This document shows, piece after piece, positions 1-11,097 of a DNA stretch of 64,000 bases. Both the position numbers and the translations under genes were made by a program. The stretch is taken from contig NZ_JAFBIL020000001.1 in the NCBI RefSeq assembly GCF_016809835.1, positions 744,001 through 808,000 of the forward strand, written 5' to 3'. The first letter of the stretch is position 1, and each line of letters starts with the position of its first letter. The notes below the pieces were generated by a model. The model made no database searches. It saw only the letters and a program-made list of their open reading frames with translations, and was not told the DNA's origin. The stretch is from Massilia soli. GTDB lineage: Bacteria; Pseudomonadota; Gammaproteobacteria; Burkholderiales; Burkholderiaceae_D.

Positions 1-42
1 CCGGCCCTGCTGCTGCTTCGCGCTGAGCCGGGCGGAGCACAT
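1..42 (-). CDS. yraN: YraN-family (UPF0102) protein, N-terminal fragment
   Basis: Only the first 14 codons are inside the window. The ATG occupies 42-40, one base after the TAA stop of the lppC-like gene. The visible residues MCSARLSAKQQQGR resemble the start of betaproteobacterial YraN proteins (a K-Q-x-x-G-R stretch before the nuclease-like core). YraN commonly follows lppC, divergent from rsmI, which is the arrangement here. The protein is a small endonuclease-fold family of unclear function. The call rests on a short peptide plus synteny, so it is tentative. Confidence 0.6.
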   Translation of the reverse strand, partial: MCSARLSAKQQQGR

Positions 43-43
43 G

Positions 44-1291
44 TTACTGGGTCAGGATGGCGCGGGTGGTGCCGGCCTGGAACACGGCGGCTGGGATGAC
101 TCGGGTGAACTGGGTGCTGCCGTCGCCGAACCTGGCCTTGAGCCTGCCGGTGACGCCGTCCAGTTCAAACGCGGTGCGGCCCAGGGCAACTTCCTTGGCT
201 ACACGGAAGGCATCGATGCCGAGGGCGTACAGGCGCTCCATGTCCAGTCCCAGCGGGGCGCCGGTCCAGCGCGGATACGCCATGACCGTGGCATTGTCGC
301 TTTGCACGACCCATGGCAGGTCGAGCATGCGCATGCCGTCCAGTTCGGGCAGCGTATCGCCGGCCGCGACGCGCGAATTGACCGACGAGGCGCCGTAGAA
401 CGGCACGTGATTGCCGATGACACCGCGCACCTGGCGGGTCTGGAACGGATCGAGCGCGGCAAAAATCAGGCTCGGCGACTCGTTCTGGACCTTTGCGTTG
501 AGCTTGCCGACGGCCATTTCGGTGTCGTAGGCGCTGCCCGACGCAAGTTCCACCAGCTGCGATTCGTGCCCAAGCTTGGCCCACGCGTCGGCAAACGCGG
601 TGGCGATGCGGCGCTGCCATGCCGAGGCGCCTGACACGATCAGGGCGTTGGCGCCGGGCTGCTCCCTGCTGACCCAGGCTGCGGCCTGGCGCGCTTCGTC
701 TTCGATCGACAGGCCGATGACCAGCATGTTGGGCGGTACCGGCGTGCCGGCATCGGGGTGGTTCAGCGCAATGGTCGGCTTGCGCGCGGCGGCGCTGCCG
801 GCCACCGCATTGACGGCCGGGCGCGACAGCGGTCCGACGATGATGTCGCTATCCTGCGCCGCGCGCAGGTAGTCGTCGAGCGCTTCCTGGGCCCCGCCGT
901 CGCCGGTTTCGATCAGGTTGACGGCGAAGCCGGCGCCCTCGAGCGCATGGGCGGCCATGAAGCCGGCGCGCAGGATCTCGGCCGGCTGCGCCAGCGTTGC
1001 CGAGCGCAGCGGCAGCATCAATCCCAGCGTGACCTGCCTGCCGGACGGCAGCGCCGGCTGGAGCGGCTGCGCGGACTGGCTGTCGGGCGAATCGATCGGC
1101 ATGGTCTGCACGTCCGCTTCCTGGACTGCGGGCTGGACAGGTGGCGCAACGGCCGGCTGGGCCAGCGGCGCCCTTGTATTTGAATCAATTGGCGCGCACA
1201 ATCGCCCCGACACGTCGCAAGGCGTACTGCAGGCGCCCAGCAGCGTCACGGCCATGGCGGCCAGCACGCCTTTCAGACTTTTTATTAGCAT
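44..1291 (-). CDS. LppC/LpoA-type penicillin-binding protein activator, lipoprotein
   Basis: Predicted outer-membrane lipoprotein of 415 residues. From the ATG at 1291 it begins with a basic stretch, a hydrophobic segment and the lipobox LLGAC. That ATG is preceded by GGGG at 1295-1298, and it was chosen over an upstream in-frame start that would bury the signal peptide. The remainder reads as a periplasmic-binding-protein-like LppC domain (LGLMLPLRSATLAQ near the start, IIVGPLSRPAV in the middle). The family includes E. coli LpoA, which activates PBP1A. The E. coli protein has an extra N-terminal TPR domain, and this shorter form lacks it, as is usual outside gammaproteobacteria. It is followed at once by yraN and is divergent from rsmI. 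Confidence 0.85.
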   Translation of the reverse strand: MLIKSLKGVLAAMAVTLLGACSTPCDVSGRLCAPIDSNTRAPLAQPAVAPPVQPAVQEADVQTMPIDSPDSQSAQPLQPALPSGRQVTLGLMLPLRSATLAQPAEILRAGFMAAHALEGAGFAVNLIETGDGGAQEALDDYLRAAQDSDIIVGPLSRPAVNAVAGSAAARKPTIALNHPDAGTPVPPNMLVIGLSIEDEARQAAAWVSREQPGANALIVSGASAWQRRIATAFADAWAKLGHESQLVELASGSAYDTEMAVGKLNAKVQNESPSLIFAALDPFQTRQVRGVIGNHVPFYGASSVNSRVAAGDTLPELDGMRMLDLPWVVQSDNATVMAYPRWTGAPLGLDMERLYALGIDAFRVAKEVALGRTAFELDGVTGRLKARFGDGSTQFTRVIPAAVFQAGTTRAILTQ

Positions 1292-1302
1292 TTCATCCCC
1301 AA

Positions 1303-2214
1303 ATGACAGAACCTCACGCAAGCAAGATTGCACAACTTCCAGTTTTCGCCGAAGCGGCTTTACAGTCCTATCCTACCGCAACCCTGTATGTCGTGGCGAC
1401 ACCGATTGGCAATGTCACCGACATAACGCTGCGCGCGCTGCACCTGCTGTCGATTGCCGACGTGATCGCCTGCGAAGATACCCGCAACAGTTCAAAACTG
1501 ATGAGCCGGTTCGGCTTGTCGGTGCCGATGATCGCCGCCCACCAGCACAACGAGCGCGAAGTGGCCGACAAGCTGATCGCGCGCCTGCTCAAGGGCGAGC
1601 GGGTGGCGCTGATCTCCGACGCCGGCACGCCGGCCGTGTCCGACCCGGGCGCGCGCATCGTCGACGCGGTGCTGGCGGCCGGCCTGCGCGTGCTGCCGCT
1701 GCCGGGCCCGTCGGCCGCGATCACCGCCTTGTCTGCCAGCGGCCTGGTCAATGACCGGTTCTCGTTCATCGGTTTCTTGCCAGCCAAGGCCAAGCAGCGC
1801 GAGAACATGCTGCGCGGCCTGCTGACCGAAAGCGCCACCATGGTGTTCTACGAGGCGCCGCACCGCATTCTCGACTGCGTCGGCGCGCTGGCGGAGGTGT
1901 TCGAGCCGACCCGGCAGGTGGTGTTCGCGCGCGAGCTGACCAAGCTGTTCGAAGAAATCCACCGCTGCCCGTTGTCGGACGCGATTGCCTGGGTGAAGGC
2001 CGATGCCAACCGCGAGCGCGGCGAATTCGTCGTGCTGCTCGAAGGCGCGGCCGAGAGCAGCGACGCCCAGCAAGTCGAAGCCGAGCGCGTGTTGAACATC
2101 CTGCTGTCCGAATGCACGGTCAAGCAGGCGGCCAGCCTTGCCGCCCAGATCACCGGCATGAAGAAAAACGCGCTGTACGACCGCGCGCTGGAAATCAAGG
2201 GCCAGCAGGACTGA
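1303..2214 (+). CDS. rsmI: 16S rRNA (cytidine1402-2'-O)-methyltransferase
   Basis: RsmI 2'-O-methylates C1402 of 16S rRNA in the decoding centre using SAM. The 303-residue product has the tetrapyrrole-methylase fold signatures VVATPIGNVTDITLRAL, ACEDTRNSS, ISDAGTPAVSDPG and PLPGPSAAITAL, and the C-terminal KKNALYDRALE helix typical of the family. Length fits (E. coli 286). The ATG at 1303 has no obvious Shine-Dalgarno sequence, and the starts of rsmI and the lppC-like gene are only 11 bp apart on opposite strands. Its promoter must therefore lie within the other gene. Confidence 0.93.
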   Translation: MTEPHASKIAQLPVFAEAALQSYPTATLYVVATPIGNVTDITLRALHLLSIADVIACEDTRNSSKLMSRFGLSVPMIAAHQHNEREVADKLIARLLKGERVALISDAGTPAVSDPGARIVDAVLAAGLRVLPLPGPSAAITALSASGLVNDRFSFIGFLPAKAKQRENMLRGLLTESATMVFYEAPHRILDCVGALAEVFEPTRQVVFARELTKLFEEIHRCPLSDAIAWVKADANRERGEFVVLLEGAAESSDAQQVEAERVLNILLSECTVKQAASLAAQITGMKKNALYDRALEIKGQQD

Positions 2215-2341
2215 CGGCAAGCCGCACTGTCGCCGCCTTGCACGGTCTAACCGAGGCGCAGGCGGCGGCGGGAAGCCCGGCAGCAGTGGCAAAATCGGGG
2301 GCCACGGTTGCAGGCGTCCGGGCGCCACCTGCGTACCTGCA

Positions 2342-3025
2342 TTACCACTTGCAGCCGCTGTCCTTCTTGTCCATCAGCAGGATCAGCGGCGCCAGCAGGC
2401 CTCCCGGTATCCCATCCTTGCAGTCGCGCCGCTTGGCGCCGGCGATGGCGCGCGCCATCTTGGTCTCGGTTGCGTACGGTTTGGGCGGAATCTGGCCAAC
2501 CGCGGTGCCGGCCTTGGCGGGATCGGGGTCGTCCGCCATCTCGCGCGCCATGCGCAGCGCGGCGTCGCGGTCGAAGCGCTTGCCGCCGGCCGGGTCCTTC
2601 CGGGGCTCGACCGAAAACACAGCGTCTGGTTCGGCTTGCGCTGGGCTTGGATCGGGGATCGCGATCAGTTCGGTGGCGCGGGCAGGCTTGTCGCGCCCGG
2701 CGGTACTGGCCGTTTGTGGCCTCTCCTTGACTGGTTTTGGACGCGCCTTGCTGGTTTCGGGCGCGGGTTGCGGCGTTGGCTTGGGCTCGGGCGACGGCGG
2801 GCGCAGCCACACGGCAATGGTGGTGCTGGCGGGTTGGCTGTCCAGCACAGGGCTGGCAGGCTGCTGGTGACGCCAGGCGAACAGCAACGCCGCATGCAGG
2901 GCCAGCGAGACCCCGATGCCTACGGCGAGCCGGTACGGGCGCTTCGGCGCCCAACTGCCGGCTGGATTCGGTGCTGTATTCGCGTTCACTGGCTTCCCAT
3001 TCGTCGCAGCGTCATATGGTGCCAT
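2342..3025 (-). CDS. TonB-like N-terminal anchor protein, proline-rich, function unknown
   Basis: Protein of 227 residues. A cytoplasmic N-terminus is followed by one membrane helix at about residues 31-51, containing S40-x3-H44. This is the same Ser/His spacing as the TonB anchor helix that contacts ExbB/ExbD. A Pro/Lys/Glu-rich periplasmic stretch (about 70-110) follows, also as in TonB. The C-terminus is not a TonB domain: it is a roughly 75-residue segment ending in paired cysteines (DCKDG and DSGCKW). No exbB or exbD is nearby. Function is not recognised; energy-transducer ancestry is an inference from the helix pattern. Confidence 0.75.
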   Translation of the reverse strand: MAPYDAATNGKPVNANTAPNPAGSWAPKRPYRLAVGIGVSLALHAALLFAWRHQQPASPVLDSQPASTTIAVWLRPPSPEPKPTPQPAPETSKARPKPVKERPQTASTAGRDKPARATELIAIPDPSPAQAEPDAVFSVEPRKDPAGGKRFDRDAALRMAREMADDPDPAKAGTAVGQIPPKPYATETKMARAIAGAKRRDCKDGIPGGLLAPLILLMDKKDSGCKW

Positions 3026-3133
3026 GGATGCTTTTCTGCCAATAGCGCGCTTACAAATTCTTATATTTGCGGCTTGGGCAAGGCCCGGCGTTGGCGTCGT
3101 CCCCGCGTCGGGGAGCTATATTTTCATACCCCC

Positions 3134-3162
3134 TTGACGGCTGCTGAGCCAACCGTTATTAT
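3134..3162 (+). promoter_or_regulatory. Sigma70-type promoter of tRNA-Pro
   Basis: TTGACG at 3134-3139 and TATTAT at 3157-3162 are separated by 17 bp, 10 bp ahead of the mature tRNA 5' end. Five of six positions match consensus in each hexamer. Transcription would start around 3169. Confidence 0.75.
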
Positions 3163-3172
3163 CTTGCCTCTT

Positions 3173-3249
3173 CGGAGTGTGGCGCAGTCCGGTAGCGCAC
3201 CTGGTTTGGGACCAGGGGGTCCAAGGTTCGAATCCTTGTACTCCGACCA
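3173..3249 (+). tRNA. tRNA-Pro (anticodon TGG)
   Basis: A complete cloverleaf can be drawn. The acceptor stem CGGAGTG pairs with TACTCCG, with one G-T at the base. The anticodon stem CCTGG/CCAGG is at 3200-3204/3212-3216 with loop TTTGGGA, and the anticodon TGG is at 3207-3209. The T-arm contains GGTTCGAATCC. The discriminator A at 3246 is followed by an encoded CCA (3247-3249). It reads CCA, and through wobble other proline codons. It is a single isolated gene with its own promoter and terminator. Confidence 0.97.
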
Positions 3250-3261
3250 GTTTTCAGCATG

Positions 3262-3301
3262 CAGGCTGACGAGTTTATTCTCGTCGGCCTGTTTTGTTTT
3301 G
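3262..3301 (+). terminator. Rho-independent terminator of tRNA-Pro
   Basis: A 12-bp stem (3262-3273 with 3280-3291, one G-T pair) around the loop TTTATT is followed by TTTTGTTTTG. It lies 13 bp after the encoded CCA. Confidence 0.9.
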
Positions 3302-3498
3302 TGCGGCAACTTCTTATATCGCCTGCCAGCCGCGCACGCCGCCCGCGACGCGGAACGATTGCTGCGGCGCACTCATTCGTGACAAGCCTGAGCAAGTGCA
3401 AGCCGTGCTCCCCCGCCGCTTGATCTATCTCGGCGTCAACTTTCTTCGCGGCAAATATCATCACCCTGCGTGATTCGCCAACCGCTTGCGAGGAAACC

Positions 3499-4119
3499 AT
3501 GATCCAGACAGCACGACACTTCGCCGCCGCCGCCGTCCTGTGCCTGATGGCGCTGCCGGCGGCGGCAACGCCGATCAACATCGTCCGCAACCCGGGGTTC
3601 GAGCAAGGAACGGCGTTCTGGAACTCCGCCTTTTTCGTCATCGGCAACGATCCGCTGTGGGCCCATACCGACCCCGGCATGGCGCGCACCAGCTGCACCG
3701 GGCTGCACTGCGTCGATTCGCTGATGTCAGGCGCTTATATCAGCCAGCTGCTGCCCACGGTCGCGGGAGCCGAGTACGATCTCAGCTTCTGGATCCGCAG
3801 CTTCAAGGGCAAGGGCCAGTATTCGGTGTTCTGGGATGGGGTGCTGCTGGACGATATTTTGCTGGCGGCGAACGGCCCGATGTCGCAGGCGACGTTTTCC
3901 GGCCTGTACGCGAGCGCCAACGCGACGCTGCTGGAGATCCACGGCCGCAATGACGCGCACTCGATCTCATTTGACGACTTCAACGTCGTCACGGCGAAGC
4001 TGTCCGATATCCCGGCCAGCGTGCCGCCGCCGGACCAGGTTTTTCAAGTCAATGAACCGGCCACGTTCGCGCTGGTGCTGGCCGGCCTCGCGCTCGCTGG
4101 CCTGTCGCGCCGGCGCTAG
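3499..4119 (+). CDS. PEP-CTERM sorting domain protein
   Basis: Exported protein of 206 residues. It has a signal peptide (MIQTARHFAAAAVLC..., cleavage after about residue 24) and a body starting NIVRNPGFEQG, a beta-sandwich/carbohydrate-binding-like opening common in PEP-CTERM proteins. It ends with a sorting signal: NEPA, a hydrophobic helix, and terminal SRRR. Such proteins are processed by exosortase and are linked to extracellular polysaccharide; no exosortase gene is in the window. GAGGAAACC precedes the ATG. The proline-glutamate-proline core reads N-E-P here instead of P-E-P. Its stop codon abuts the stop of convergent liuE with no spacer. Confidence 0.88.
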   Translation: MIQTARHFAAAAVLCLMALPAAATPINIVRNPGFEQGTAFWNSAFFVIGNDPLWAHTDPGMARTSCTGLHCVDSLMSGAYISQLLPTVAGAEYDLSFWIRSFKGKGQYSVFWDGVLLDDILLAANGPMSQATFSGLYASANATLLEIHGRNDAHSISFDDFNVVTAKLSDIPASVPPPDQVFQVNEPATFALVLAGLALAGLSRRR

Positions 4120-5040
4120 TTATCCGGCGCGCTTGGCGATCAGCGCATTGCCCGCGCGGCTGGCGCCCTTGCGGCCGAGGTGCTGCGAGATGAAATGGCC
4201 GGCGTCGACCACCATGTCGATGTCGATGCCGGTCTCGATCCCCAGCCCGTTCATCAGGAACAGCACATCCTCGGTAGCCACGTTGCCGGTGGCGCCCTTG
4301 GCGTACGGACAGCCGCCCAACCCAGAGACCGAGGAGTGGAAGATCGACACGCCCACTTCAAGGCTGGCGTAGATGTTGGCCAGCGCCTGGCCGTAGGTAT
4401 CGTGGAAGTGGCCGGAGATGCGGTCGACATGGAACTCCTGCGCCGCCACCTGCATCACCGCCTGGGTCTTGCGCGCGGTCGACACGCCGATGGTGTCGGC
4501 GATGTCGATCTCGTCGCAGCCCAGGTCGCGCATGCGCCGCACCACGTCGGCCACCGCGTCGAGCGGCACCTCGCCCTGGTATGGGCAGCCGAACGCGCAG
4601 CTGATGCTGCCGCGCAGGCGCAGGCCGTTATCCTTGGCTGCTTTGGCGACGCTTTCAAAGCGCGCGATCGATTCCGCGATCGAGCAGTTGATGTTCTTTT
4701 GCGAGAACGCCTCGGATGCCGATCCGAAGATCACCACCTCGTCGGCGCGGCTGGCCAGCGCGGCCTCGAAGCCCTGCATGTTGGGCGTCAGCGCGGAGTA
4801 GATGGTGCCCTCGCGGCGCGTGATATTGGCCATCACCTCGGCGCTGGTCGCCATCTGCGGCACCCATTTCGGCGACACGAACGACGCCGCCTCGATATTG
4901 CTGAAGCCTGCGCGCGACAGGCGGTTCACCAGCTCGACCTTGACGTCGGCCGGCACAGCTTCCTTTTCGTTCTGCAGGCCGTCGCGCGGACCGACTTCAA
5001 TGATCTTTACCTTCTTCGGCAGTTCTGGCTGGGTGCTCAT
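4120..5040 (-). CDS. liuE: Hydroxymethylglutaryl-CoA lyase
   Basis: Cleaves HMG-CoA to acetyl-CoA and acetoacetate, the last step of the leucine pathway. The 306-residue TIM-barrel protein has VGPRDGLQNE at 16-25, HFHDTYGQALAN, and the lyase signature GLGGCPYAKGATGN near the C-terminus with the active-site cysteine. Length matches bacterial enzymes. It is the last gene of the liu-bio run, 13 bp after the ghrA-like gene, and the order matches its role as the terminal enzyme. No terminator fits at its end because the convergent PEP-CTERM gene stops at the adjacent base. Confidence 0.95.
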   Translation of the reverse strand: MSTQPELPKKVKIIEVGPRDGLQNEKEAVPADVKVELVNRLSRAGFSNIEAASFVSPKWVPQMATSAEVMANITRREGTIYSALTPNMQGFEAALASRADEVVIFGSASEAFSQKNINCSIAESIARFESVAKAAKDNGLRLRGSISCAFGCPYQGEVPLDAVADVVRRMRDLGCDEIDIADTIGVSTARKTQAVMQVAAQEFHVDRISGHFHDTYGQALANIYASLEVGVSIFHSSVSGLGGCPYAKGATGNVATEDVLFLMNGLGIETGIDIDMVVDAGHFISQHLGRKGASRAGNALIAKRAG

Positions 5041-5053
5041 ATTCGTCCTCGTC

Positions 5054-5983
5054 TCAATAACCTCGGGTGCGGTCGACTACGTCGGCCACAGGCTCGCCGT
5101 TCTCCAGCGCGCGGATCTTGCCGGCCATCTGGCGGATGCTTTCGGTACGGATCGTCAGCGCCGAGATGTGCGGCGTGATGCCGATGCGCGGCTCATCCCA
5201 GAACGGATGAGCTGCCGGCAGCGGCTCTTCGCTAAACACATCGAGCGCGGCGCCGGCGATATGCCCCGATCTTACCAGTGCCAGCAAATCGGGCTCGGCC
5301 ACGTGGCCGCCGCGCGCGACGTTGATCAGGTAAGCGCCCTGCGGCAGCAGCGACAGGCGCGCACGGTCCAGCAGATTGTGGGTGTCGGGCGTCAGCGGCA
5401 GCATGCACACCAGCACCCGCGTCCCGGACAGGAACTCGCCCAGACTCTCGGCGCCGCTGAAGCACTGCACGCCATCGACCTGCTTGGGCGAGCGGCTCCA
5501 GCCCCGCACCGGGAAGCCGAACGGCAGCAACGCATCGATGACGCCCATGCCCAGCACGCCCATGCCCATCACACCGATTGAAAAATCCTCCTTGCGGTGC
5601 TGAGCGAGCTGCGCCCAGGTGCCGCTGCGGGCCTGTTGTTCATAGTCGTCGAAACGGCGGAAATAGCGCAGGACGAAGTACGTCACGTACTCCGCCATTT
5701 GTATCGCCATGCCGGCGTCGCCCAGGCGGATGATCGGCACAGGCGGCAGCGCGTCGCCGTATTTGAGGATGGCGTCGGCGCCGGCGCCGGTCAGGAAGAT
5801 CGCCTTGACCTGCGCCAGTTCGGCCAGCAGGGCTTCGGGCGGCATCCACAGCACCGCGTAATCGCACGGTGCGATGCTGGCGCCTTCCTGCCACACCACG
5901 ACTTCCGCTTCCGGAAGCAGCTCGGCGAAGTCGCGAACCCAGGGCTCGGTGACGCCGTCGGCGCGGTGCAGAAGGATGCGCAT
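5054..5983 (-). CDS. Glyoxylate/hydroxypyruvate reductase A-like 2-hydroxyacid dehydrogenase
   Basis: NAD(P)H-dependent D-2-hydroxyacid dehydrogenase of 309 residues, closest in architecture to E. coli GhrA. The nucleotide-binding loop is GVMGMGVLGMGV. The substrate-side INVARGGHVAEPDL and the C-terminal PHISALT histidine region are present. It is inserted between liuD (5 bp upstream) and liuE (13 bp downstream), so it is surely co-transcribed. It is not an enzyme of the standard leucine route. A role on a branched 2-hydroxyacid or on glyoxylate is possible but not shown by the sequence. Confidence 0.85.
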   Translation of the reverse strand: MRILLHRADGVTEPWVRDFAELLPEAEVVVWQEGASIAPCDYAVLWMPPEALLAELAQVKAIFLTGAGADAILKYGDALPPVPIIRLGDAGMAIQMAEYVTYFVLRYFRRFDDYEQQARSGTWAQLAQHRKEDFSIGVMGMGVLGMGVIDALLPFGFPVRGWSRSPKQVDGVQCFSGAESLGEFLSGTRVLVCMLPLTPDTHNLLDRARLSLLPQGAYLINVARGGHVAEPDLLALVRSGHIAGAALDVFSEEPLPAAHPFWDEPRIGITPHISALTIRTESIRQMAGKIRALENGEPVADVVDRTRGY

Positions 5984-5988
5984 GGCGC

Positions 5989-8031
<2,043 letters not shown>

Positions 8032-8065
8032 GTGGTATCCGATCGGTTTTTATACAGTTATTGGA

Positions 8066-9100
8066 TTAGCCGCCGCAGCTTGCCTTCGGCGCGGAGTCGA
8101 GGGTAGCGGCGCGGGTTACCAGGCCAAGCTTGTTCAGCAGCGCGCGGTCGTCCTCGGCTTCCGGGTTGTCGGTCGTGAGCAGCTTGTCGCCGTAGAAGAT
8201 CGAATTGGCGCCAGCCAGGAAGCACATCGACTGCACCGCTTCGCCCATCTGGCGACGGCCTGCGGACAGGCGCACGCGCGCCTGCGGCATGGTGATGCGC
8301 GCAACGGCGATGGTGCGCACAAATTCAAACGGGTCCAGCGGGTCGAGGCCGTGCAGCGGCGTGCCTTCCACCTGCACCAGGTGGTTGACCGGCACCGATT
8401 CCGGATACGGGTTCAGGTTGGCCAGCTGGGCGATCAGGCCGGCGCGCTGCTGGCGCGATTCGCCCATGCCGACGATGCCGCCGCAGCAGACCTTCAGGCC
8501 CGCGTTGCGCACCTGGCCCAGCGTGTCCAGGCGGTCCTGGTATTCGCGGGTCGAGATCACGTTGTTGTAGAACTCTGGCGCGGTGTCGAGGTTGTGGTTG
8601 TAGAAGTCGAGGCCGGCCTTCTTCAGGCGTTGGGCCTGGCCTTCTTCGAGCATGCCGAGGGTCGCGCAGGTTTCGAGGCCAAGCGCCTTTACTTCGCGCA
8701 CCATCTCTTCGACCTTCTCCATGTCGCGCTCTTTCGGGCTGCGCCATGCGGCGCCCATGCAGAATCGGGTGGCGCCGTTGGCCTTGGCCTGGCGCGCCGC
8801 GTCGAGCACCGTCTCGATGCCGAGGATTTTCTTGGCTTCGACGCCGGTGTCGTAGCGTGCCGCCTGCGGGCAGTAGCTGCAGTCTTCCTCGCAGCCGCCG
8901 GTCTTGATCGACAACAGCGTCGCCAGTTCGACATCGCCAGCCGGGAAGTTCGCGCGGTGCACGGTCTGGGCGCGGAACATCAGGTCGTTGAACGGCAGCT
9001 CGAACAGCGCCAGCACGTCGGCCAGCGGCCAGGTTGCTTCTTTTGGCAGGCCGATCGGGTCCGCTGGCGGATGGAAGGAGACGGCGGTTACTTGGGTCAT
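8066..9100 (-). CDS. bioB: Biotin synthase
   Basis: Radical-SAM enzyme inserting sulfur into dethiobiotin. The 344-residue product shows the cluster cysteines C70-x3-C74-x2-C77 ([10 protein letters not shown]), followed by the conserved [15 protein letters not shown] and [15 protein letters not shown] segments. Length is normal for the family. It is the last of the four bio genes in this run and lies 20 bp after bioD. Confidence 0.97.
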   Translation of the reverse strand: MTQVTAVSFHPPADPIGLPKEATWPLADVLALFELPFNDLMFRAQTVHRANFPAGDVELATLLSIKTGGCEEDCSYCPQAARYDTGVEAKKILGIETVLDAARQAKANGATRFCMGAAWRSPKERDMEKVEEMVREVKALGLETCATLGMLEEGQAQRLKKAGLDFYNHNLDTAPEFYNNVISTREYQDRLDTLGQVRNAGLKVCCGGIVGMGESRQQRAGLIAQLANLNPYPESVPVNHLVQVEGTPLHGLDPLDPFEFVRTIAVARITMPQARVRLSAGRRQMGEAVQSMCFLAGANSIFYGDKLLTTDNPEAEDDRALLNKLGLVTRAATLDSAPKASCGG

Positions 9101-9120
9101 TGTGATTCCTTGTTCGTGGT

Positions 9121-9912
9121 TCAGTCGCGCACGGGCGGCCAGCCTGGCATGCCCGCGAGTTCGATAAAATCAGCGGCCGCTGCGGCCGTCGGATTCGATA
9201 GGTGAGGCACGCACCCCAGCATTGGCGCTGGAATACGTCGTGCAAGTGCTTCAAGATTCTCGTCAAAGTACGCCATGTCGGGATCGACCTCGTTGGCCAC
9301 CCAGCCCGCCAGCACCAGGCCGCGCGCGACGATCGCTTCGATCGTCAGCAGCGTGTGGCTGATGCAGCCAAGGCGCATGCCCACCACCAGGATCACCGGC
9401 AGGTTGAGCTGTTGGGCCATGTCGGCGCTGTCGAAATCATCCGAAAACGGGACGACGAAACCGCCGACCCCTTCCACCACGACGGCATCGGCGGCAGCGG
9501 CGATTTCGGCATACGCGGCGATGATCGGCACCGGCGTGATGTCGACGCCGTCGAGCTTTGCCGCAATGTGCGGTGCGCACGCTTCGCGCAGCAGGAACGG
9601 GGTGGTGATGCTCGATAACAGGTGCACGTTGCCGGCCGCTGCCAGCATGTCGGCGTCGTCGTTATGCAGTTCGCCGTCGCGCATCTCGGCGCCCGCCGCC
9701 ACCGGCTTCATGCCGCAGGCGCGCACGCCGTTCGACACCAGCTTGTGCAGCAGGGCTGCCGATACCAGCGTTTTGCCGATCTCGGTATCGGTGCCGGTAA
9801 CGAAGCAGCAGAAGCGCGACGGCAACCGCTCATGTGCGGGCGCCGGTTCGGCTTCGGCCACCAGCACCGGTTTGGTGGAAGCTACCGTTTCAAGCGGATC
9901 ATTGAGACTCAT
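9121..9912 (-). CDS. bioD: Dethiobiotin synthetase
   Basis: ATP-dependent carboxylation of 7,8-diaminopelargonate to dethiobiotin. The ATG at 9912 gives 263 residues, and the coding start overlaps the end of bioF by 14 bp, suggesting translational coupling. The P-loop [12 protein letters not shown] is preceded by an unusual roughly 30-residue N-terminal extension compared with E. coli Bio[18 protein letters not shown] and the [13 protein letters not shown] stretch follow in family order. Longer upstream in-frame starts only translate bioF in another frame. Confidence 0.94.
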   Translation of the reverse strand: MSLNDPLETVASTKPVLVAEAEPAPAHERLPSRFCCFVTGTDTEIGKTLVSAALLHKLVSNGVRACGMKPVAAGAEMRDGELHNDDADMLAAAGNVHLLSSITTPFLLREACAPHIAAKLDGVDITPVPIIAAYAEIAAAADAVVVEGVGGFVVPFSDDFDSADMAQQLNLPVILVVGMRLGCISHTLLTIEAIVARGLVLAGWVANEVDPDMAYFDENLEALARRIPAPMLGCVPHLSNPTAAAAADFIELAGMPGWPPVRD

Positions 9913-11095
9913 CCCATGTCCTTTCCATTTCGTTGAGCGCACCGGCCAGCAGCGCGACTTCGTCGAGCGTGTGGGCTGCCGACAGCGTGATGCGCAGGCG
10001 CGCGGTATCCACAGGCACGGTGGGCGGGCGGATCGCAGCCACCCACAGTCCGCGCTGGTACAAGCCTGCGCCAATGCGCATGGCTTCGTCGTTCCTGCCG
10101 ATGATAACTGGCTGGATGGCGGTCGTCGACACGGGACGTTCCCAGCGCGACAGCCGCAGATCGGCGTCGAGCCGGGCAATCAGCGCTTGCAGGTGGGCGC
10201 GGCGCTCGGCGCCCTCGCCGCCACCGATGATATCCAGGCTGGCAAGCAGCGCATGCGCCAGCGCCGGCGGGGCGGCGGTGGTGAAGATGTAAGGGCGGGC
10301 CTTCTGGATCATCAGCTCGATGACGCTGGCGTGGGCAGCGACGAATGCGCCGCCGACGCCGGCCGCCTTGCCGAGCGTGCCCATATAAACCAGGTTGGGC
10401 GACTTCAGGCCGAAGTGTTCGAGCGCGCCGCGTCCGTGCTGGCCGAGCGTGCCGAAACCGTGCGCGTCGTCGATCACCAGCCATGCGCCGTGCTTCTCGC
10501 ACAGCGCCAGCATCTGCGGCAGCGGCGCCAGGTCGCCATCCATGCTGAAGACGCTGTCGGTGACCACCAGCTTGGTGCTGGCGCGGCTGGCCTCCAGCAG
10601 CGCGGCGAGCGCTTCGACGTCAGCATGCTGATATACCTTGACGCTGGCGCGTGCAAGGCGGGCGCCGTCGATCAGCGACGCATGGTTCAGCGACTCCGAA
10701 AAAATCTCGGCATCGGCATCGGCGCCCAGCGCAGTGAGCATCGCCAGGTTGGCCATGTAGCCGGTGCAGAACGACAGCGCGCGTGCCGATTCAAGGTGCG
10801 GGCTGAGGAAGTCGGCCAGGCGCTCTTCAAGCACGTCATGCGCGCGGGTGTGACCGCTGATCAGGTGCGATGCCCCGCTGCCGGCGCCGTAAAGCGATGC
10901 GCCTTCGCGCAGTGCTTCGATCACCAGCGGATGCGCCGCCAGGCCAAGATAGTCGTTGCTGCAGAACGCCAGCATCGGGCGGCCATCGACCACCAGCCTC
11001 GGTGCCGACGGCGTATCGACGACGCGGCGGCGGCGCGTCAGGCTCTGCTCGTCGAGCGCCTTCAGCTTCCGGTCAAGGGATGCGATCAGTTCCAT
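9899..11095 (-). CDS. bioF: 8-amino-7-oxononanoate synthase
   Basis: PLP-dependent condensation of pimeloyl-thioester with alanine, the first committed step on this operon. The 398-residue product contains the PLP-fold signatures [30 protein letters not shown] and [14 protein letters not shown], the last carrying the Schiff-base lysine. It starts 2 bp after bioA stops. No bioC, bioH or other pimeloyl-supply gene is in the window. Confidence 0.96.
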   Translation of the reverse strand: MELIASLDRKLKALDEQSLTRRRRVVDTPSAPRLVVDGRPMLAFCSNDYLGLAAHPLVIEALREGASLYGAGSGASHLISGHTRAHDVLEERLADFLSPHLESARALSFCTGYMANLAMLTALGADADAEIFSESLNHASLIDGARLARASVKVYQHADVEALAALLEASRASTKLVVTDSVFSMDGDLAPLPQMLALCEKHGAWLVIDDAHGFGTLGQHGRGALEHFGLKSPNLVYMGTLGKAAGVGGAFVAAHASVIELMIQKARPYIFTTAAPPALAHALLASLDIIGGGEGAERRAHLQALIARLDADLRLSRWERPVSTTAIQPVIIGRNDEAMRIGAGLYQRGLWVAAIRPPTVPVDTARLRITLSAAHTLDEVALLAGALNEMERTWDESQ

Positions 11096-11097
11096 GG

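Noticed and set aside
3101-3113. Hairpin CCCCG-CGT-CGGGG as a terminator upstream of tRNA-Pro
   Set aside because: Only a 5-bp stem without a T-run; likely chance in GC-rich DNA.
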